A stretch of 38,924 nucleotides of DNA from Gnetum montanum. Lineage: Eukaryota > Streptophyta > Gnetopsida > Gnetales > Gnetaceae. The stretch lies in assembly GCA_015680685.1 (NCBI GenBank), contig MNCI01016226.1, forward strand, positions 137,966 through 176,889, given 5' to 3'. Below the pieces are notes generated by a model. It saw only the letters and a list, made by a program, of their open reading frames with translations, did not search any database and had not been told where the DNA came from. Shown piece after piece: positions 1 to 11,996 of this stretch; position 1 is the stretch's first letter, and each line of letters starts with the position of its first letter. A program made the position numbers and the translations under genes.

Positions 1-160
1 CTATCATAAGCTAGAGAGATATCTACAATTGATACACCATTTTCTTTTGACTCTAGATAAACCCTCATGCCAACATTCCCAATTGCAATGTCATTATCCC
101 TTGATTTTCAAAACATTCAATTCAGCAACATTTTCATTTCTATTCCAACTTCATGGTTAA

Positions 161-292
161 TTAACTGTTGCAGAATTCTTTACAAGAAAGAACATAATCC
201 TCCTTAAACAGTTTCAGTTCATTAGGATTCTGTACCTCACCATTTGCAAATAAGTCCACCTGTTCCATGAAATGGTAAAAATGTGCCAACAA
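161..292 (-). pseudogene. Short decayed coding fragment, unrecognised
   Basis: On the minus strand 43 codons are open, beginning LLAHFYHFMEQVDLF and ending at a TAA. Codon use looks protein-like and the first 90 bases have an inverted counterpart at 17611-17700, where the minus-strand-like peptide LLAHFCHFMEQ is followed by a stop. Further minus-strand coding-like sequence continues in another frame toward base 1 (peptide GNVGMRVYLESKENG). I do not recognise the family. It may be a gene fragment or part of an unlisted repeat. No start codon or splice site could be fixed, and the window edge cuts the context. Confidence 0.3.
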
Positions 293-429
293 AAGAGTTA
301 TGCCTTAAAAACTCCAATCATGGATTTCTAGCCCTTCAATTAATATAAGTATTTATAGAAGGGTTGTTACCATATTGTAGGTAAAATGTTGACTTTTCTT
401 ATGAGGGAAACATTCTGAGTGTCACATCA

Positions 430-1472
430 TAAGAAGGTTGAAGAATTATTGATTCCTTAGTAGATTAAAGTAAGCATTGGATAAAACCAAAAATCTTGTA
501 GGGAATGATCCATCAAATGGATAACTAAATAAGAAATTCAATGAGTTAACTGAATTAATTAAGAAGTAAGCGCATGTTGTCATGAAGAAACATGTGATCT
601 TTATGGGAATAAACAAGATGACATCACAAAGTGTCCAGCCTTAGTATATTGTAATGATGAGGTCTAGGAATCAGTTAGAGGTTTTTAGCAAATTAGAAAT
701 CAAACTCCTTTATTCAACTAAGATTTCTTTATCAACAACTAGTATCAATTCCTCAAAATATTTTTAGATCATTTAGAACTTATTTAGTGAGTAATTGGAT
801 TACTTAACTCAAAGTCTAATGGCCTTGATTGAACAAAATTGGTAGTTTGTACTTGAAACTAGAAGATAATTTCAAGGCTTGATCAAAAGTGAATTACCTC
901 CCCAACCTAAACCCAACCCCACAAATCAAGGAAAAAGGCAAAGAATAATTGAATTCTATAACTACTAGAAGTGGGAAGACTATAGAACCCAAACCTAGTA
1001 AGAAGGTAAACTTTAAGGACCAAGTAGAAGACATACAATTAGAAGAGAGATCACCTAGGAGAGAGTAAATACCTATAGAATAGGCAAAGGTAATTAGGGA
1101 ACAAGTGGAGGAAGAATTAGGAAATTAACCTCAACATCTAAATTACCACCTGTAATTAAGAAATTTACCTAACCACTATTTCCTAAGAGATTGAAGGAAT
1201 ATTTCCCAACTAAGGCACATATCAAAAAGATCCAAGGAATTCACATGGAACTAAAAAGATATTTATCATGAAATTCCATCCAATATATGTCTATATATAT
1301 ATAGAAGATAATATCAAATCAATTAGAATTCCTCTTAGAAGAAGTAATCCAATCATTAACCAAATTGTTAAGGATGAAATTTTTAAACTTTGGAAGGAAG
1401 GAATCATCTACCTAATAGTTGATAGTGAATGGATTAATTCCATAATTGTTGTGCCTAAGCAGTGAGGTAAAT
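430..1472 (+). pseudogene. Outer Ty3/gypsy element, 5' part: gag C-terminus and start of reverse transcriptase (broken)
   Basis: This is the left half of an old Athila/Tat-like Ty3/gypsy retrotransposon. At 593-634 a peptide with exact CCHC zinc-knuckle spacing (C-x2-x-x4-x-x4-C) is visible, but the second Cys is Tyr and the His is Asp. At 961-990 the peptide TTRSGKTIEP matches the motif that follows gag in Athila/Tat elements. An open stretch at 1268-1465 gives the beginning of the reverse transcriptase domain (RRSNPIINQIVKDEIFKLW, then DSEW and VVPKQ) and ends at TGA. The protease expected between gag and reverse transcriptase is not there: the TTRSGK segment runs within about 280 bases into the polymerase start. 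Several stops and shifts show it is dead. The coding continues after the nested insertion at 14642. No 5' LTR is recognised, and whether one lies within 1-430 or was lost is unknown. Confidence 0.75.
1468..1472. repeat. Target site duplication TAAAT, left copy
   Basis: TAAAT immediately precedes the first TGATGAG LTR end. The same five bases follow the last CTCATCA LTR end at 14642-14646. A 5 bp duplication is the usual size for Ty3/gypsy integration, so it marks the insertion point inside the older element. Confidence 0.9.
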
Positions 1473-2297
1473 TGATGAGCCGCAATATCATGTACGTAAT
1501 ATTGCATCCGCAATATCGCATCTGCCCTTGCGATATCATGTATGCGATATCGTAGCCCGCCGAAACATCTATAAATAAGAGGCATCTTTCCTTGTTTTAG
1601 GCATCTAGAGTTAGTCCCTTAGCCAAACTATAGCAGTTTTACCATTCCATAGTTAGAATAATTTCCATGTGCCCGCAATAGGAGTCTCAAAGTGAACACA
1701 TCTTTATTCAAGCAAATTGTACCTGAGCACACATTTGTGTATGGCAATAAAGAAGAACTTTCTGATAAACCTTGCAGCATATGGACTAAGCTAAATAGGA
1801 TTTAATTATTTTTAAATTTTTAAATGCTTTTCTAGATAATTAATCTCTCTTAACCCTTGACTCTCATAGTTAAGTGCATTCAATACGATCACTTTTAGCA
1901 CGTGTGTAACGCTTGGTAACCTAGTAACGAGTAGCGTTTGGTAATCCCAATAGCGTTGCACTAGTTCAGGGTGTGTGCAGCAAGCGGGAATGGATACTGA
2001 TGCTAGGATAATTAAAACTTAGTTAGTGAATAGTTAATAAGAATTAGTTATTTAGTTCTCTTCACCTTTCCCTACTAGCATAGGTGTTAAAAAGATAAAA
2101 GTTATAAATATCACATACCTCAAACTTACTTAACCATACAACTGTGACAATACAAGTAAGTTTGGGAGGAAAACAATTGATTAACCTTAAGTTTTCCATT
2201 AAGGTGCATAAGCACTTAGTCCTTGTAGTTCGACTGGATCGTGCGTGAGATGGTTGTATTAATATGGTTGAGTGTAGGGGTATCTCGCCACTCATCA
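1473..2297 (+). repeat. LTR 1 (825 bp)
   Basis: Starts TGATGAG and ends CTCATCA. It matches the other two LTRs throughout. The first 90 bases hold a cluster of GATATC-like palindromes (several decayed to AATATC or AATATT), followed by a TATA box at 1570. Length equals LTR 3 and exceeds LTR 2 by 47 bases. Confidence 0.93.
1570..1577 (+). promoter_or_regulatory. TATA box of LTR 1
   Basis: TATAAATA in the context CATCTATAAATAAGAGG, kept at the same place in LTR 2 (7638) and nearly so in LTR 3 (13914). It sits only about 100 bases from the LTR start, so the U3 part would be short. The palindrome cluster lies directly upstream. Confidence 0.65.
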
Positions 2298-2298
2298 T

Positions 2299-2316
2299 TG
2301 GCACCGTTGTTGGGGA
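2299..2316 (+). other. Primer binding site, tRNA-Asp type, unit 1
   Basis: TGGCACCGTTGTTGGGGA begins two bases after LTR 1. It matches the complement of the plant tRNA-Asp 3' end at 15 of 18 positions; all differences are C-to-T or G-to-A changes. The tRNA sequence is from knowledge, not from this window. Confidence 0.8.
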
Positions 2317-2445
2317 CTTAGTTGTTTTTGCACTACGTAGAACATAGGAGATCATTCATATTGTTGGGACACTAGAACAAACCCCTAGGATTGATCAAGA
2401 GAAAAAAATAAGATAACAGTAAAAAACACACCAAAAAAGACAAAA

Positions 2446-5400
2446 ATGTCTTCTTCTTCACACAAAAGCACTTCACCGCCTAGGAACAACACTAGAGATA
2501 GTCAACGACACAACACACATAACCAAAATCTGCCAGTTCCTCAACAATTCTAGTGGTATATATTCATCATGATGAGTATATACCTAACTTTGTCTTTATT
2601 CTCCATCAAGATGAACAACTGCGTTGGAGAGACTTGGAGGGTAACATAGTGTTGCCTCCAGATCGAGCAATCCCCAACATGCTCCTTCATGCTCTTGCAC
2701 GAATAGGCATGTCACAATTGTATGCAGATTACATTGCATGTGATTACGACACAAGGGAATACCATCCCACACAAGCGCAACATCAATGGGACTTGCATTA
2801 GGAGAGTTATTACACATGTTTGAAGGGAAAAGGACCCCATAACGCTCCACTCGTCTTAAGCGAAATTGGGGGTGGTGGACCTATTTCAATATATTTTCCA
2901 CAAAACGATGTTCCCCCTCCTAACAATGGTGAGGAGGTGGTGTATTAGAACCTTCACTCCACAATTCACAACCCTAGTTCTGAGCCCCATGAACACCAAG
3001 TGTTCAATGAGGGAACACAAACACATGATAAGGACAGGCATTCTGATTGTCAGCACTATCAGGGCCGAGACCACCAAAGAGAAGGTAGGAAACATTTTCA
3101 TGGTAATGGTTCTCTATCTTCTTTACCTTCATCATCACATTTAGCCTCTTCTTCAATATCAGGACACATTCATAAGGAACCTAACCATGAGAATAAGGGT
3201 AAGCAAAGTGAGAAACCTTGACGAGAGAGTCATGAATGAGGACGGGTGCATTCTAGAGAATCACGGCATGGAAGAAGGGATAGTAGGGAACTGTGTAGAC
3301 ATCAAAGACACTATGAAAGAAATGACCACGAAGAACTCCTACTTGCAACCCAAAGCATGTTAGACATCATGGAGGCCGTAAGAATTCCCACAAGGCATCA
3401 AAAAGATAGCAGGATCAAGAGATTAGATATGAATAACAGCCCATGATTTGAGGGGGGATACAATGCTGACCCATAGAACCACTTATAAGAATTTCATGAT
3501 GCATGTGCCTTGCAGAACATTGAGAATGAATGGAAAAAGCTAAAGTTTTTCCCAAGGACACTAGTAAAAGAAGCAGAAAGCTGGTACCGGTCCTTAGAAC
3601 CGGAATCCATTTGAAGGTGGAGTACGATGCTAAAACTGTTTAACGATAAGTATCAAACGTACTCCTGGGTGTCCAACCTATTAAAGCAAATCCAAGGATG
3701 GAAGTTGGGAACTCATGAACCCTTGGATGCTGCCATGGGTGATACTATGCACTATTACATCATTTCTCTGGCCATGGTTACTCATAGCAGGATCAACTAA
3801 GCCATCTCATTGATGGACTGAGGCATGAAACTAGGAGAACCCTTGGAACGTATGCCCAAGGGAGATTATCAAAGCTTAGGTCCCATCAGGTTCATAGATT
3901 GTTGGAGCAAGTAGCTAAGGAAGAAGGAGAGCTACGTAAGAGAGAAAGTGCAGAAGAGTACAATCGTGATCCTTCCCTCCAAAAAAGGGGAGTGAGATTC
4001 TGTGAGGAGGAGGAAGAATCACCACTCGAAGAGATGGTGAATAGGAAAACCTTGCCATTCCAAAAATTAACAAAAGTGTTGCAAAGGTAGACCAAATGTG
4101 GGACTCCATAGATAGTAGATTTGAAACCATTCTCAAAATTGTAGAGGAGTCTCAGGAGCAAGGTAGTGACTATGATAAAAGGAAAAAGAGGAATTTGGAC
4201 CATGCACGTAACAAAGGTAAGGGTAAAATGGCCATCACCGAAGAGGTTGTGGATTCTAATATGGACAATGATGATGGATGTGAGATATACTAGTATGACC
4301 ATCCTAAGGGATGTTGCCCAGTAATCTCACATCTGCAAGAGTCTGGGGTGTATGCACTTAATCCACAACTTAACAAACGGTAAGCACCTCGACGGTTACC
4401 TTATCCCCAAGGTAACCCCAGGAAGTTCCACCAACCATTAACGTATTATCCAAGTGGAATTCTACCACAACCTATTGAGAAAAACCAGTAGTGGAAATAC
4501 CCACAATCATGGGGGATGCCACCGCCAAGGCAAAAATACCCTTACTAGCAACTGGATCCATATGGCTACTATGTGGAGCAGCCAGTCTCTCCACATGACT
4601 ATATCAGTCATGTGACTCCACAACATCACTACCAAGCTCAGGAGTATTATAGGACTCATTCTCCTAGGAGAGACACACCACATACATACCATCCTCCAAA
4701 TCCATCTACATCTCTCACACCGATAGCTCCATTGCCACCTGCTCCAGCAATGCAAGGGGAACTCCCCACTCAATCGTAGCAATGCAATGCTACGAGAGCT
4801 GTAAACCTTCAACCCACTGCTAGTTCTAACAACCGTACAAAGAGAAGACCTTTCTTTAGAACAAACAATCCAACCAAGCTCTCACAACCACAAGCGGTTG
4901 AGCCTCTAAACGCTTCTCCATCAAATAAGGCTTCAAAGCTCCCTTCAAACCAAAAATAGAGCTCCACGCACACGGTTATGTTAACACATACCATCACTGA
5001 CTCGATTAAGGAGGGCCACCTTCCCAGGAAATTTTCTAATCCTAGAAGTCCTTTAATTTATCTCCAAGTCATTGGGAATGAACCATGTAAATCTGTTTTG
5101 GACTCAGGTTCTAGAGTCAACTTAATATCATAAGAGATGTATAAAGCCTGGAACCTGCCTCCACTAAAGAAGAGAAATATTCTCTTAGAGCTGGCTGACG
5201 AGTCCATCACTATTCCCTTGGGACTGGTGGAGGACATCATTACCACTGTATGTGGTTGTTCATACCCAGCTGATTTCCTAGTGATACAAGTAAACAATGA
5301 CAAAGGGGACTTTCCAATAATAATAGGAAGGACATGGCTAAGTACCATAAACACATGCCTAGGAATCCGTGATCTTTCCCTGGAAATATCTAAGGAAGAC

Positions 5401-5860
5401 AATTTTTGGAAGATTGAGAGGAAGAAAGTTCCATGCATCACATACTGTGATATAAGGTGTGATTGCATATAGGAATGTTCAACATTTCCTGCATGCAACT
5501 AGTGTGCCCATCACAAGTGCCTGTATGTAGCAATTACACAACAAGAAGAACCCCAGTGGTTGATAGTTGATCAGTAGAGCAACTCACCAACATGCATGGA
5601 ACTAGCTAAGGGAACAACTTGCACCCATGTAGAAGGCATAGATGCACTGGAGCAAGAGTGTCGCCAACTTCCAACCCTTAACTTAAAAACATCAATTGAG
5701 GGAAGTTGGAAACTCCTAAAAAATTCAAACAAATGCTCCGATAGGAGAATACTAGTCGATATGCAATAGACCAAACCTTATCATGAATCTAGAATGGTCA
5801 ATGCACATAACACATCAAAGAAAGGATGATCTCACTCATTATTTCAGATCTCCCCGTTTC
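2446..5860 (+). pseudogene. gag-protease polyprotein, unit 1 (broken)
   Basis: The start ATG is chosen at 2446 because the peptide MSSSSHKSTS is shared with unit 2 at 8514. An N-terminal gag part (around IHHDEYIPNFVFILHQDEQL, 2560-2620) is followed by a Ser/His-rich linker. A retrotransposon gag core follows at about 3380-3900, with peptides such as NEWKKLKFFPRTLVKEAESW and LFNDKYQTYSW. A charged segment at 3900-4300 and a Pro/Gln/Tyr-rich segment at 4380-4800 come next. The retropepsin-like domain at about 5040-5472 has the active-site triad LDSGS. Coding resemblance continues to about 5860 past in-frame TAG codons. Many stops and shifts are present, including a stop in the protease just after NLIS where unit 2 reads Gln. 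There is no polymerase downstream. The proteins would have formed the virus-like particle and processed it. Confidence 0.85.
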
Positions 5861-7588
5861 AACTTAGTCATGGGGGAGATGGCCACCTATGCTGATCAAT
5901 CAAGGCCCTTAGTTCCTTTTTATGTTTTTGTTTTACACATTTTTGTTTTGCAAATTTCTTTAACTTTTCTTTTTTTTATTTGTTTTGCAACATCGTTCAT
6001 ACTTTTTCAATTATTTATGTGTTTATTTATTTTGTTAAGTTTGTCACCTAATAAGTGCTCCTGGAGATGGTATGAATTGTATTCCTTTGATTGCTGATGT
6101 TTGGTTTTTACCTTTGAGTGATGATGTTGATACTTGGGTATGGTTCTTTTGATATAACAAGAAATGAGTCCACATCATCCATGCATCCACGAAATTCTAT
6201 GGTCTCTCTTGGCCTGGAACCGTACAGTCCCTTTCCATCAATAATAAGAACTATCAATGAATTGGTGATTGGGTATTTCTCAAACTAAGGAAGGACTCAA
6301 GGGCTGAAAAGGGTGTGACTTCAAGGGAACTTGATGCATTTGTGTTGGCCATTCTCTTGGGTACTTGGATGTTTCCTTCTTGGGTTTTCCTTACCATTCC
6401 GATGTTGCCTCATTATCGGGAAGCTGAGCCAATAAAAATAATAAGTCTTTGCATGGTGTGGTCTCATGCCAAAAAAAAGAAAAAGAAAAAAGAAAAAAAG
6501 TGGGAATTCAAAGCACACCCCTTAGATGAAATAATCATCTGGGTTGCAAGCACTAGTTATGGAACTAAATAAACATGTTTCCTCTAACTAAAGCCCCTTC
6601 TTGCTTCCTACTTTCTCCTTTTTCATTTCATCAGAATGGTGGTGAATTTTTGGCAGAAGCATTCTCATTACTCCAAGTGGATNATAGTCCATATTTTGGT
6701 TGATGCATTGTTTTCTTTTTGGTAAATTTTTGTGGTTAAGACTTTACCTCTTGCTTCCAAATGATATTTTTAGAGCCTACGGACTCTTTGAATGTGGGAA
6801 TGTTAGGGCATTAAGGGCATGAGCCTACTTTGGGGAGGACCCACTGGCATTTCTATTTGGTGCATCAGTTAATTTCTTTCCCTTAAAAATTTTTTGCAAC
6901 CAAAATTTATTTTGTTCATTTCCATCCCTAACATCCATTTTTATTGACGTTTCCATTGTTTCTTTTTCTCCATCTTTCTTATTCCTTATCTTTTTCCATT
7001 CTATCACTACTAGAGATTTGCTCTCAATCATGGGGGTCCTAGTCCAATTTTTTTGATTTTCTCCTAACCCCTACACCTTGGGTAGTCACCAGTATCATAT
7101 CTCTAGAATTCGCATCATCCATATCACAACTCAGCCAATGGACCTTACACTGAGGCAAGGTATCAACTGCATTGTGATTCATTTACCCTTGCTAATATAA
7201 AACTGTGTTGTATGTGCAGATGATAATCATACAACAATGGATTGGATCTAGAGGGAACACTTGGAATGGACTAGTGCTAGAGCGGTTATGCAAGGAACAA
7301 GATTGATAACGCGCTTATGGATGGACAACGAAAAGCACAATCTTGGCATCGACAACAATAGACTTCTTCTTTTCTCTCTTCTCTCTCAGCTGCCAAATAA
7401 GGCTAGATGTCACATGTATTTAGTGTTCACTCTTGTTTTCATGAACACTAATTTTTTCATGTATTGTAATGATGATCCATTAACATGTCACCCCATTCAC
7501 CATTAGTATCATTCAAGTCAATAATCCCATACCTTTCCAATATTTTGTAAGGAACTCGAGGACGAGTTTTCATTCAGTCATGGGGGTA
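5861..7588 (+). other. 3' internal non-coding region of unit 1, with purine tract
   Basis: About 1.7 kb between the end of gag-protease and LTR 2, with no credible protein domain although short open stretches exist. It is T-rich at 5920-6030 and contains an A/G-only run at 6471-6500. The motif TCATGGGGG occurs at 5868, 7028 and at the terminal purine tract. It aligns with unit 2 except for about 178 bases missing at 6683, where the assembly has a single N. In autonomous relatives this is where polymerase genes would lie. Confidence 0.6.
7579..7588 (+). other. Polypurine tract, unit 1
   Basis: CATGGGGGTA directly precedes the TGATGAG start of LTR 2; the same ten bases precede LTR 3. This is the expected place and composition for the plus-strand primer. 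Confidence 0.7.
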
Positions 7589-8366
7589 TGATGAGCTGCG
7601 ATATCGCATACACAATATCACAGCCAGTCAAAACATCTATAAATAAGAGGTGAATTTACTTGTTTTAGGCATCTAGAGTTAGTCCCTGAGCCAAACTATA
7701 GTAGTTTTACCATTCTAGAGTTGGAATAATTTCCATGTGCCCACAGTAGGAGTCTCAAAGTGAACACATCTTTATTCAAGCAAATTGTACCTGAGCACAC
7801 ATTTGTGTACGGTAATAAAGATGAACTTTTTTGATATACCTTGCAGCATATGGACTAAGCTAAATAGGATTTAATTATTGTTAAATGTTTAAATAATTTC
7901 CTACATAATTAATCTCTCTCAACCCTTGACTCTCCTAGTTAAGTGCATTCAGTACAATCACTTCGAGCATGTGTGTAATGCTTGGTAACCCAGTAACGAG
8001 TAGCGTTTGGTAATCCTAGTAGTGTTGCACTGGTTCAGGGTGTGTGCGGCAAGTGGGAATGGATACTAATGCTAGGATAATTAAAACTTAGTTAGTGAAT
8101 AGTTAATAAAAATAAGTTATTTAGTTCTCTTCACCTTTCCCTACTAGCATAGGTGTTAAAAAGATAAAAGTTATAAAAATCACATACCTCAAACTTACTT
8201 AACCATACAACTGTGAAAATACAAGTAAGTTTGGGAGGACAACGATTGATTAACCTTAAGTGTTCCATTAAGGTGCGTAAGCACTTAGTCCTTGGAGTTC
8301 GACCGGATCGCACGTGAGACACTCATATTTGTATGGTTGAGTGTAGAGGTACCTCGCCACTCATCA
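7589..8366 (+). repeat. LTR 2, middle LTR (778 bp)
   Basis: TGATGAG to CTCATCA. It is shared by the two units. It lacks 47 bases of the palindrome cluster near its start (two GATATC-like sites remain where LTR 1 and LTR 3 have five). TATA box at 7638-7645. Confidence 0.93.
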
Positions 8367-8367
8367 T

Positions 8368-8385
8368 TGGTGCCATTGTCAAGGA
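8368..8385 (+). other. Primer binding site, tRNA-Asp type, unit 2
   Basis: TGGTGCCATTGTCAAGGA, 13 of 18 matches to the tRNA-Asp complement. All five differences are transitions, at positions mostly different from those in unit 1, so both decayed independently from a common site. Confidence 0.7.
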
Positions 8386-8513
8386 CCTATTTGTTTGTGT
8401 GCTACTTAGAACATAGGAGATCATTCATATCTTTGGGATGCTAGAACAAACCCTTAGGATTGATCAAAAGAAAAAATAAGATAACAGTAAACAACACAAC
8501 GAAGAAGACAAAA

Positions 8514-11500
8514 ATGTCTTCTTCTTCGTACAAAAGCACTTCATCACCTAGGATCAATACTAGAGATAGTTGATGGCACAACACACATAACCAAAATCTG
8601 CTAGTTCCTCAACAACTTCATGTGGTATATATTCATCATGATGAGTATATACCCAACTTTACCTTTATTCTCCATCAAGATGAACAACTGCATTGGAGAG
8701 ACTTGGAGGATAACATAGTGTTGCCTCCAGACTGAGCAATCCCCAACATGCTCCTTCGTGCTCTTGCATGAATAGGCATAACAAAATTCTATGCAGAGTA
8801 CATTGCATGTGATTATGACACAAGGGACTACCATCCCACAAAAGTGCAACGTCAATAGGACTCGCACCAGGAGAGTTACCACACATGTCTGAAGGGCAAA
8901 GGACCCCATAACGCTCCACTCGTCTTAAGAGAAATTGAGGGTGGTGGACCTATTTCAATAGGTTCTCTACAAAATGATGTTCCCCCTCCTAACAATGGTG
9001 AGGAGGTGGTGTATCAGAACCTTCACTCCACGATTCACAACCCTGGTTCTGATCCCCACGAACACCAAGTGTTCAACGAGGGAACACAAACACATGATAA
9101 GGATGGGCATTCTGATTGTCATCACGATCAAGGCCGAGACCACCGAAGAGAAGGCAAGAAACATTGTCATGGTGATGGTTCTCCTTCTTCTTCACCTTCA
9201 TCATCACATTCATCCTCTCCTTCAGTATTAAGATGCAGTCATAAGGAACCTAACCCTGAGAATAAGGGTAAGCAAAGTGAGAAACCTCGACGAGAGAGTC
9301 GGGAATGAGGATGGGGGCATTCTAGAGAATCATGACATGGAAGAAGGGAGAGTAGGGAACCACATAGAAATCATAGACGCTATGAAAAAAATGACCACGA
9401 AGAACCCCTACTTGCAACCCAAAGCATGTTAGACATCACAGAGGCCATAAGAATTCCCACAAGGCACCAAAAAGATAGCAGGATCAAGAGATTAGACATG
9501 AATAACATCCCACAATTTGAGGGGGGATACAACGCTGATCCTTAGAATCACTTACAAGAATTTGACGATGCATGTGCCTTGCAGAACATTGAGAATGAAT
9601 GGAAAAAGATAAATTTGTTCCCAAGGACACTAGTAAAAGAAGCGAAAAGCTAGTACCGGTCCTTAGAACCGGAATCCATTTGAAGGTGGAGTAAGATGCT
9701 AGAACTGTTTAATGATAAGTATCAAACGTACTCCCGGGTGTCCAACCTATGAAAGAAAATCCAAGGATGGAAGCTGGGAACTCATGAACCCTTAGATGCT
9801 ACCATGGGCCAATACTATGCACTGTTACATCGTTTCCCGGGCCATGGTTACTCGCAGTAGGATCAACTACATCATCTCGTAGATGGACTTAGGCATGAAA
9901 CTAGGAGAATCCTTGGAACGTATTCCGAAGGGAGATTATCAAAGCTTAGGTCCCATCAGGTTCATAGATTATCAGAGCAAGTAGCTAAGGAAGAAGGAGA
10001 GCTATGTAAGAGAGAAAGTACGAAAGAGTGCAACCGCAATCCTTCCCTTTGAAAAAGGGGAGTGAGATTCTGTGAGGAGGAGTAAGAATCACCACTCGAA
10101 GAGATGCTGAATAGGAAAACCTTGTTGCTCCAGAAATTAACAGAAGTGTCATCAAAGGTAGACCAAATGTGGGACTCCATAGATAGTATATTTGAAACCG
10201 TTCTCAAAATTGTAGAGGAGTCTAAGGAGTGAGGTAGTGACTATGATAAAAAGAAAAAGAGGGATTTGGACCATGCACGTAATAAAGGTAAGGGTAAAAT
10301 GGCCATCACCTAAGAGGTTGTGGATTCTGATATGGACAATGATGGTGGATGTGAGATATGCCACTATGACCATCCTAAGGGATTTTGCCCAATAATCTCA
10401 CATCTGCAAGAGTCTGGGGTGTATGCACTTAATCCACAACTTAACAAATGGCAAGCACCCCGATAGTTACCTTATCCCCAAGGTAACCCTAGGCAGTTCC
10501 ACCAACCATTAACGTATTATCCAAGTGAAACTCTGCCACAACCTATTGAGCAACACTAGTAGTGGAAATACCCATAGTCATGGGGGATGCCACCACCAAG
10601 GCAACAATACCCTTACTAGCAATCGAATCCATATGGTTACTACATGGAGCAGCCAATCTCTCCACGTGACTCTATTGATCACGTGACTCCACAACAACAC
10701 TACCAAGCTTGGGAGTATTATAGGACTCCTCCTAGGGGAGACACACCACATACATACCATTCTCCAAATCCATCCACATCTCTCACACTGATAGCTCCAT
10801 TGCCACTCACTCCAGCAATGCAAGGGGAACTTCCCACTCAACCACAGCAATGCAATGCTATGAGAGCTGTAAACCTTCAACCTGTTTCTAGTTCTAACAA
10901 CCGTACAAAGAGAAGACCTTTCTTCAGAACCAAAAATCCAACCAAGCTCTCACAACCACAAGTGGTTGAGCCTCTGAACACTTCTCCATCAAATAAGGCT
11001 TTAGAGCTCTCTTCAAACCTAAAATAGAGCTCAACGCACACGGTTATGTTAACACATACTGTCACTGACTGGATTAAGGAGGGCCACCTTCCTAGGAAAT
11101 TCTCTGATCCTGGAAGTCCTTTAATTTATCTCCAAGTTGTTGGGAATGAACCATGTAAAGCTCTTCTAGACTCAGGTTCTGGAGTCAACTTAATATCACA
11201 AGAGATGTATAAAGCCTGGAACCTACCTCCACTAAAGAAGAGAAATATTCGCTTAGAGCTGGTTGACGAGTCCATCACTATTCCCTTGGGACTAGTGGAG
11301 GACATCGTTACCACTCTGTGTGGTTGGTCATACCCAACTGATTTCCTAGTGATACAAGTAAATAATGACAAAGTGGACTTCCCAATAATTATGGGAAGGG
11401 CATGGCTAAGTACCATAAATGCATGCCTAGAAATCCATGATCTTTCCCTAGAAATATCTAAGGAAGATAATTTTGGAAAGATCGAGAGGAAGAAAGTTCC

Positions 11501-11996
11501 ATGCATCACATACAGTGATACAGGGTGTGATTGCATATAGGAATGTTCAACATTGCCTACATGCAACTGGTGTGCCCAAGAAATTAACATACACAAGTGC
11601 TTGTATGTAGCAACCATACAACAAGAAGACACCTAGTGGTTGATAGCTGATTAGGAGAGTAACTCACCAACATGCATGGAACTAACTAAGGGAACAACTT
11701 GCACCCACGTGGAAGGCATAGATGCACTGGAGAAAGAGTGTCACGAACTTCCAACCCTTAACCTGAAAAAATCAATTGGGGGAAGTTGGAAACTCCTAAA
11801 AAATTCAAACAAATGCTCTGATAGGAGAATACTAGTTGATGTGCAATAGACCAAACCTTATCATGAATCTAGAATGATCAATGCACATAACACATCGAAG
11901 AAAGGATGACCTCGCTCATTATTTCAGATCTCCCCATTTCAACTTAGTCATGGGGGAGATGGCCACCTACGCGGATCAATCAAGGCCCTCAATTCC
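8514..11996 (+). pseudogene. gag-protease polyprotein, unit 2 (less broken)
   Basis: ATG at 8514 opens MSSSSYKSTS and the frame runs through the N-terminal gag part with several stops; 9006-9308 is open (Ser/His-rich linker). The gag core lies at about 9430-9960. The region at 10644-11027 is open and Pro/Gln-rich. A clean 164-codon open stretch at 11046-11540 is the retropepsin-like domain: the DSG active site (LDSGSGVNLIS) is at residues 42-44 of this stretch, and the flap/loop and the closing motif IIMGRAWLS are visible. After a TAG at 11538 the same frame continues with Cys-rich sequence (ECSTLPTCNWC) to about 11996, again broken mainly by TAG. The protease would cut the gag precursor. As in unit 1, no reverse transcriptase, RNase H or integrase follows, so the absence is a family trait and not a local deletion. 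Confidence 0.87.

Noticed and set aside
6315-6572. Open frames in the 3' internal region of each unit (also 12357-12623) as an extra gene
   Set aside because: They share sequence because the units are copies; length differs through the A/G run and no domain is visible.
1473-8366. First two LTRs as one ordinary element and the third as a separate solo LTR
   Set aside because: The second internal region is complete with primer site, gag-protease and purine tract, and the only target duplication lies at the outermost ends.
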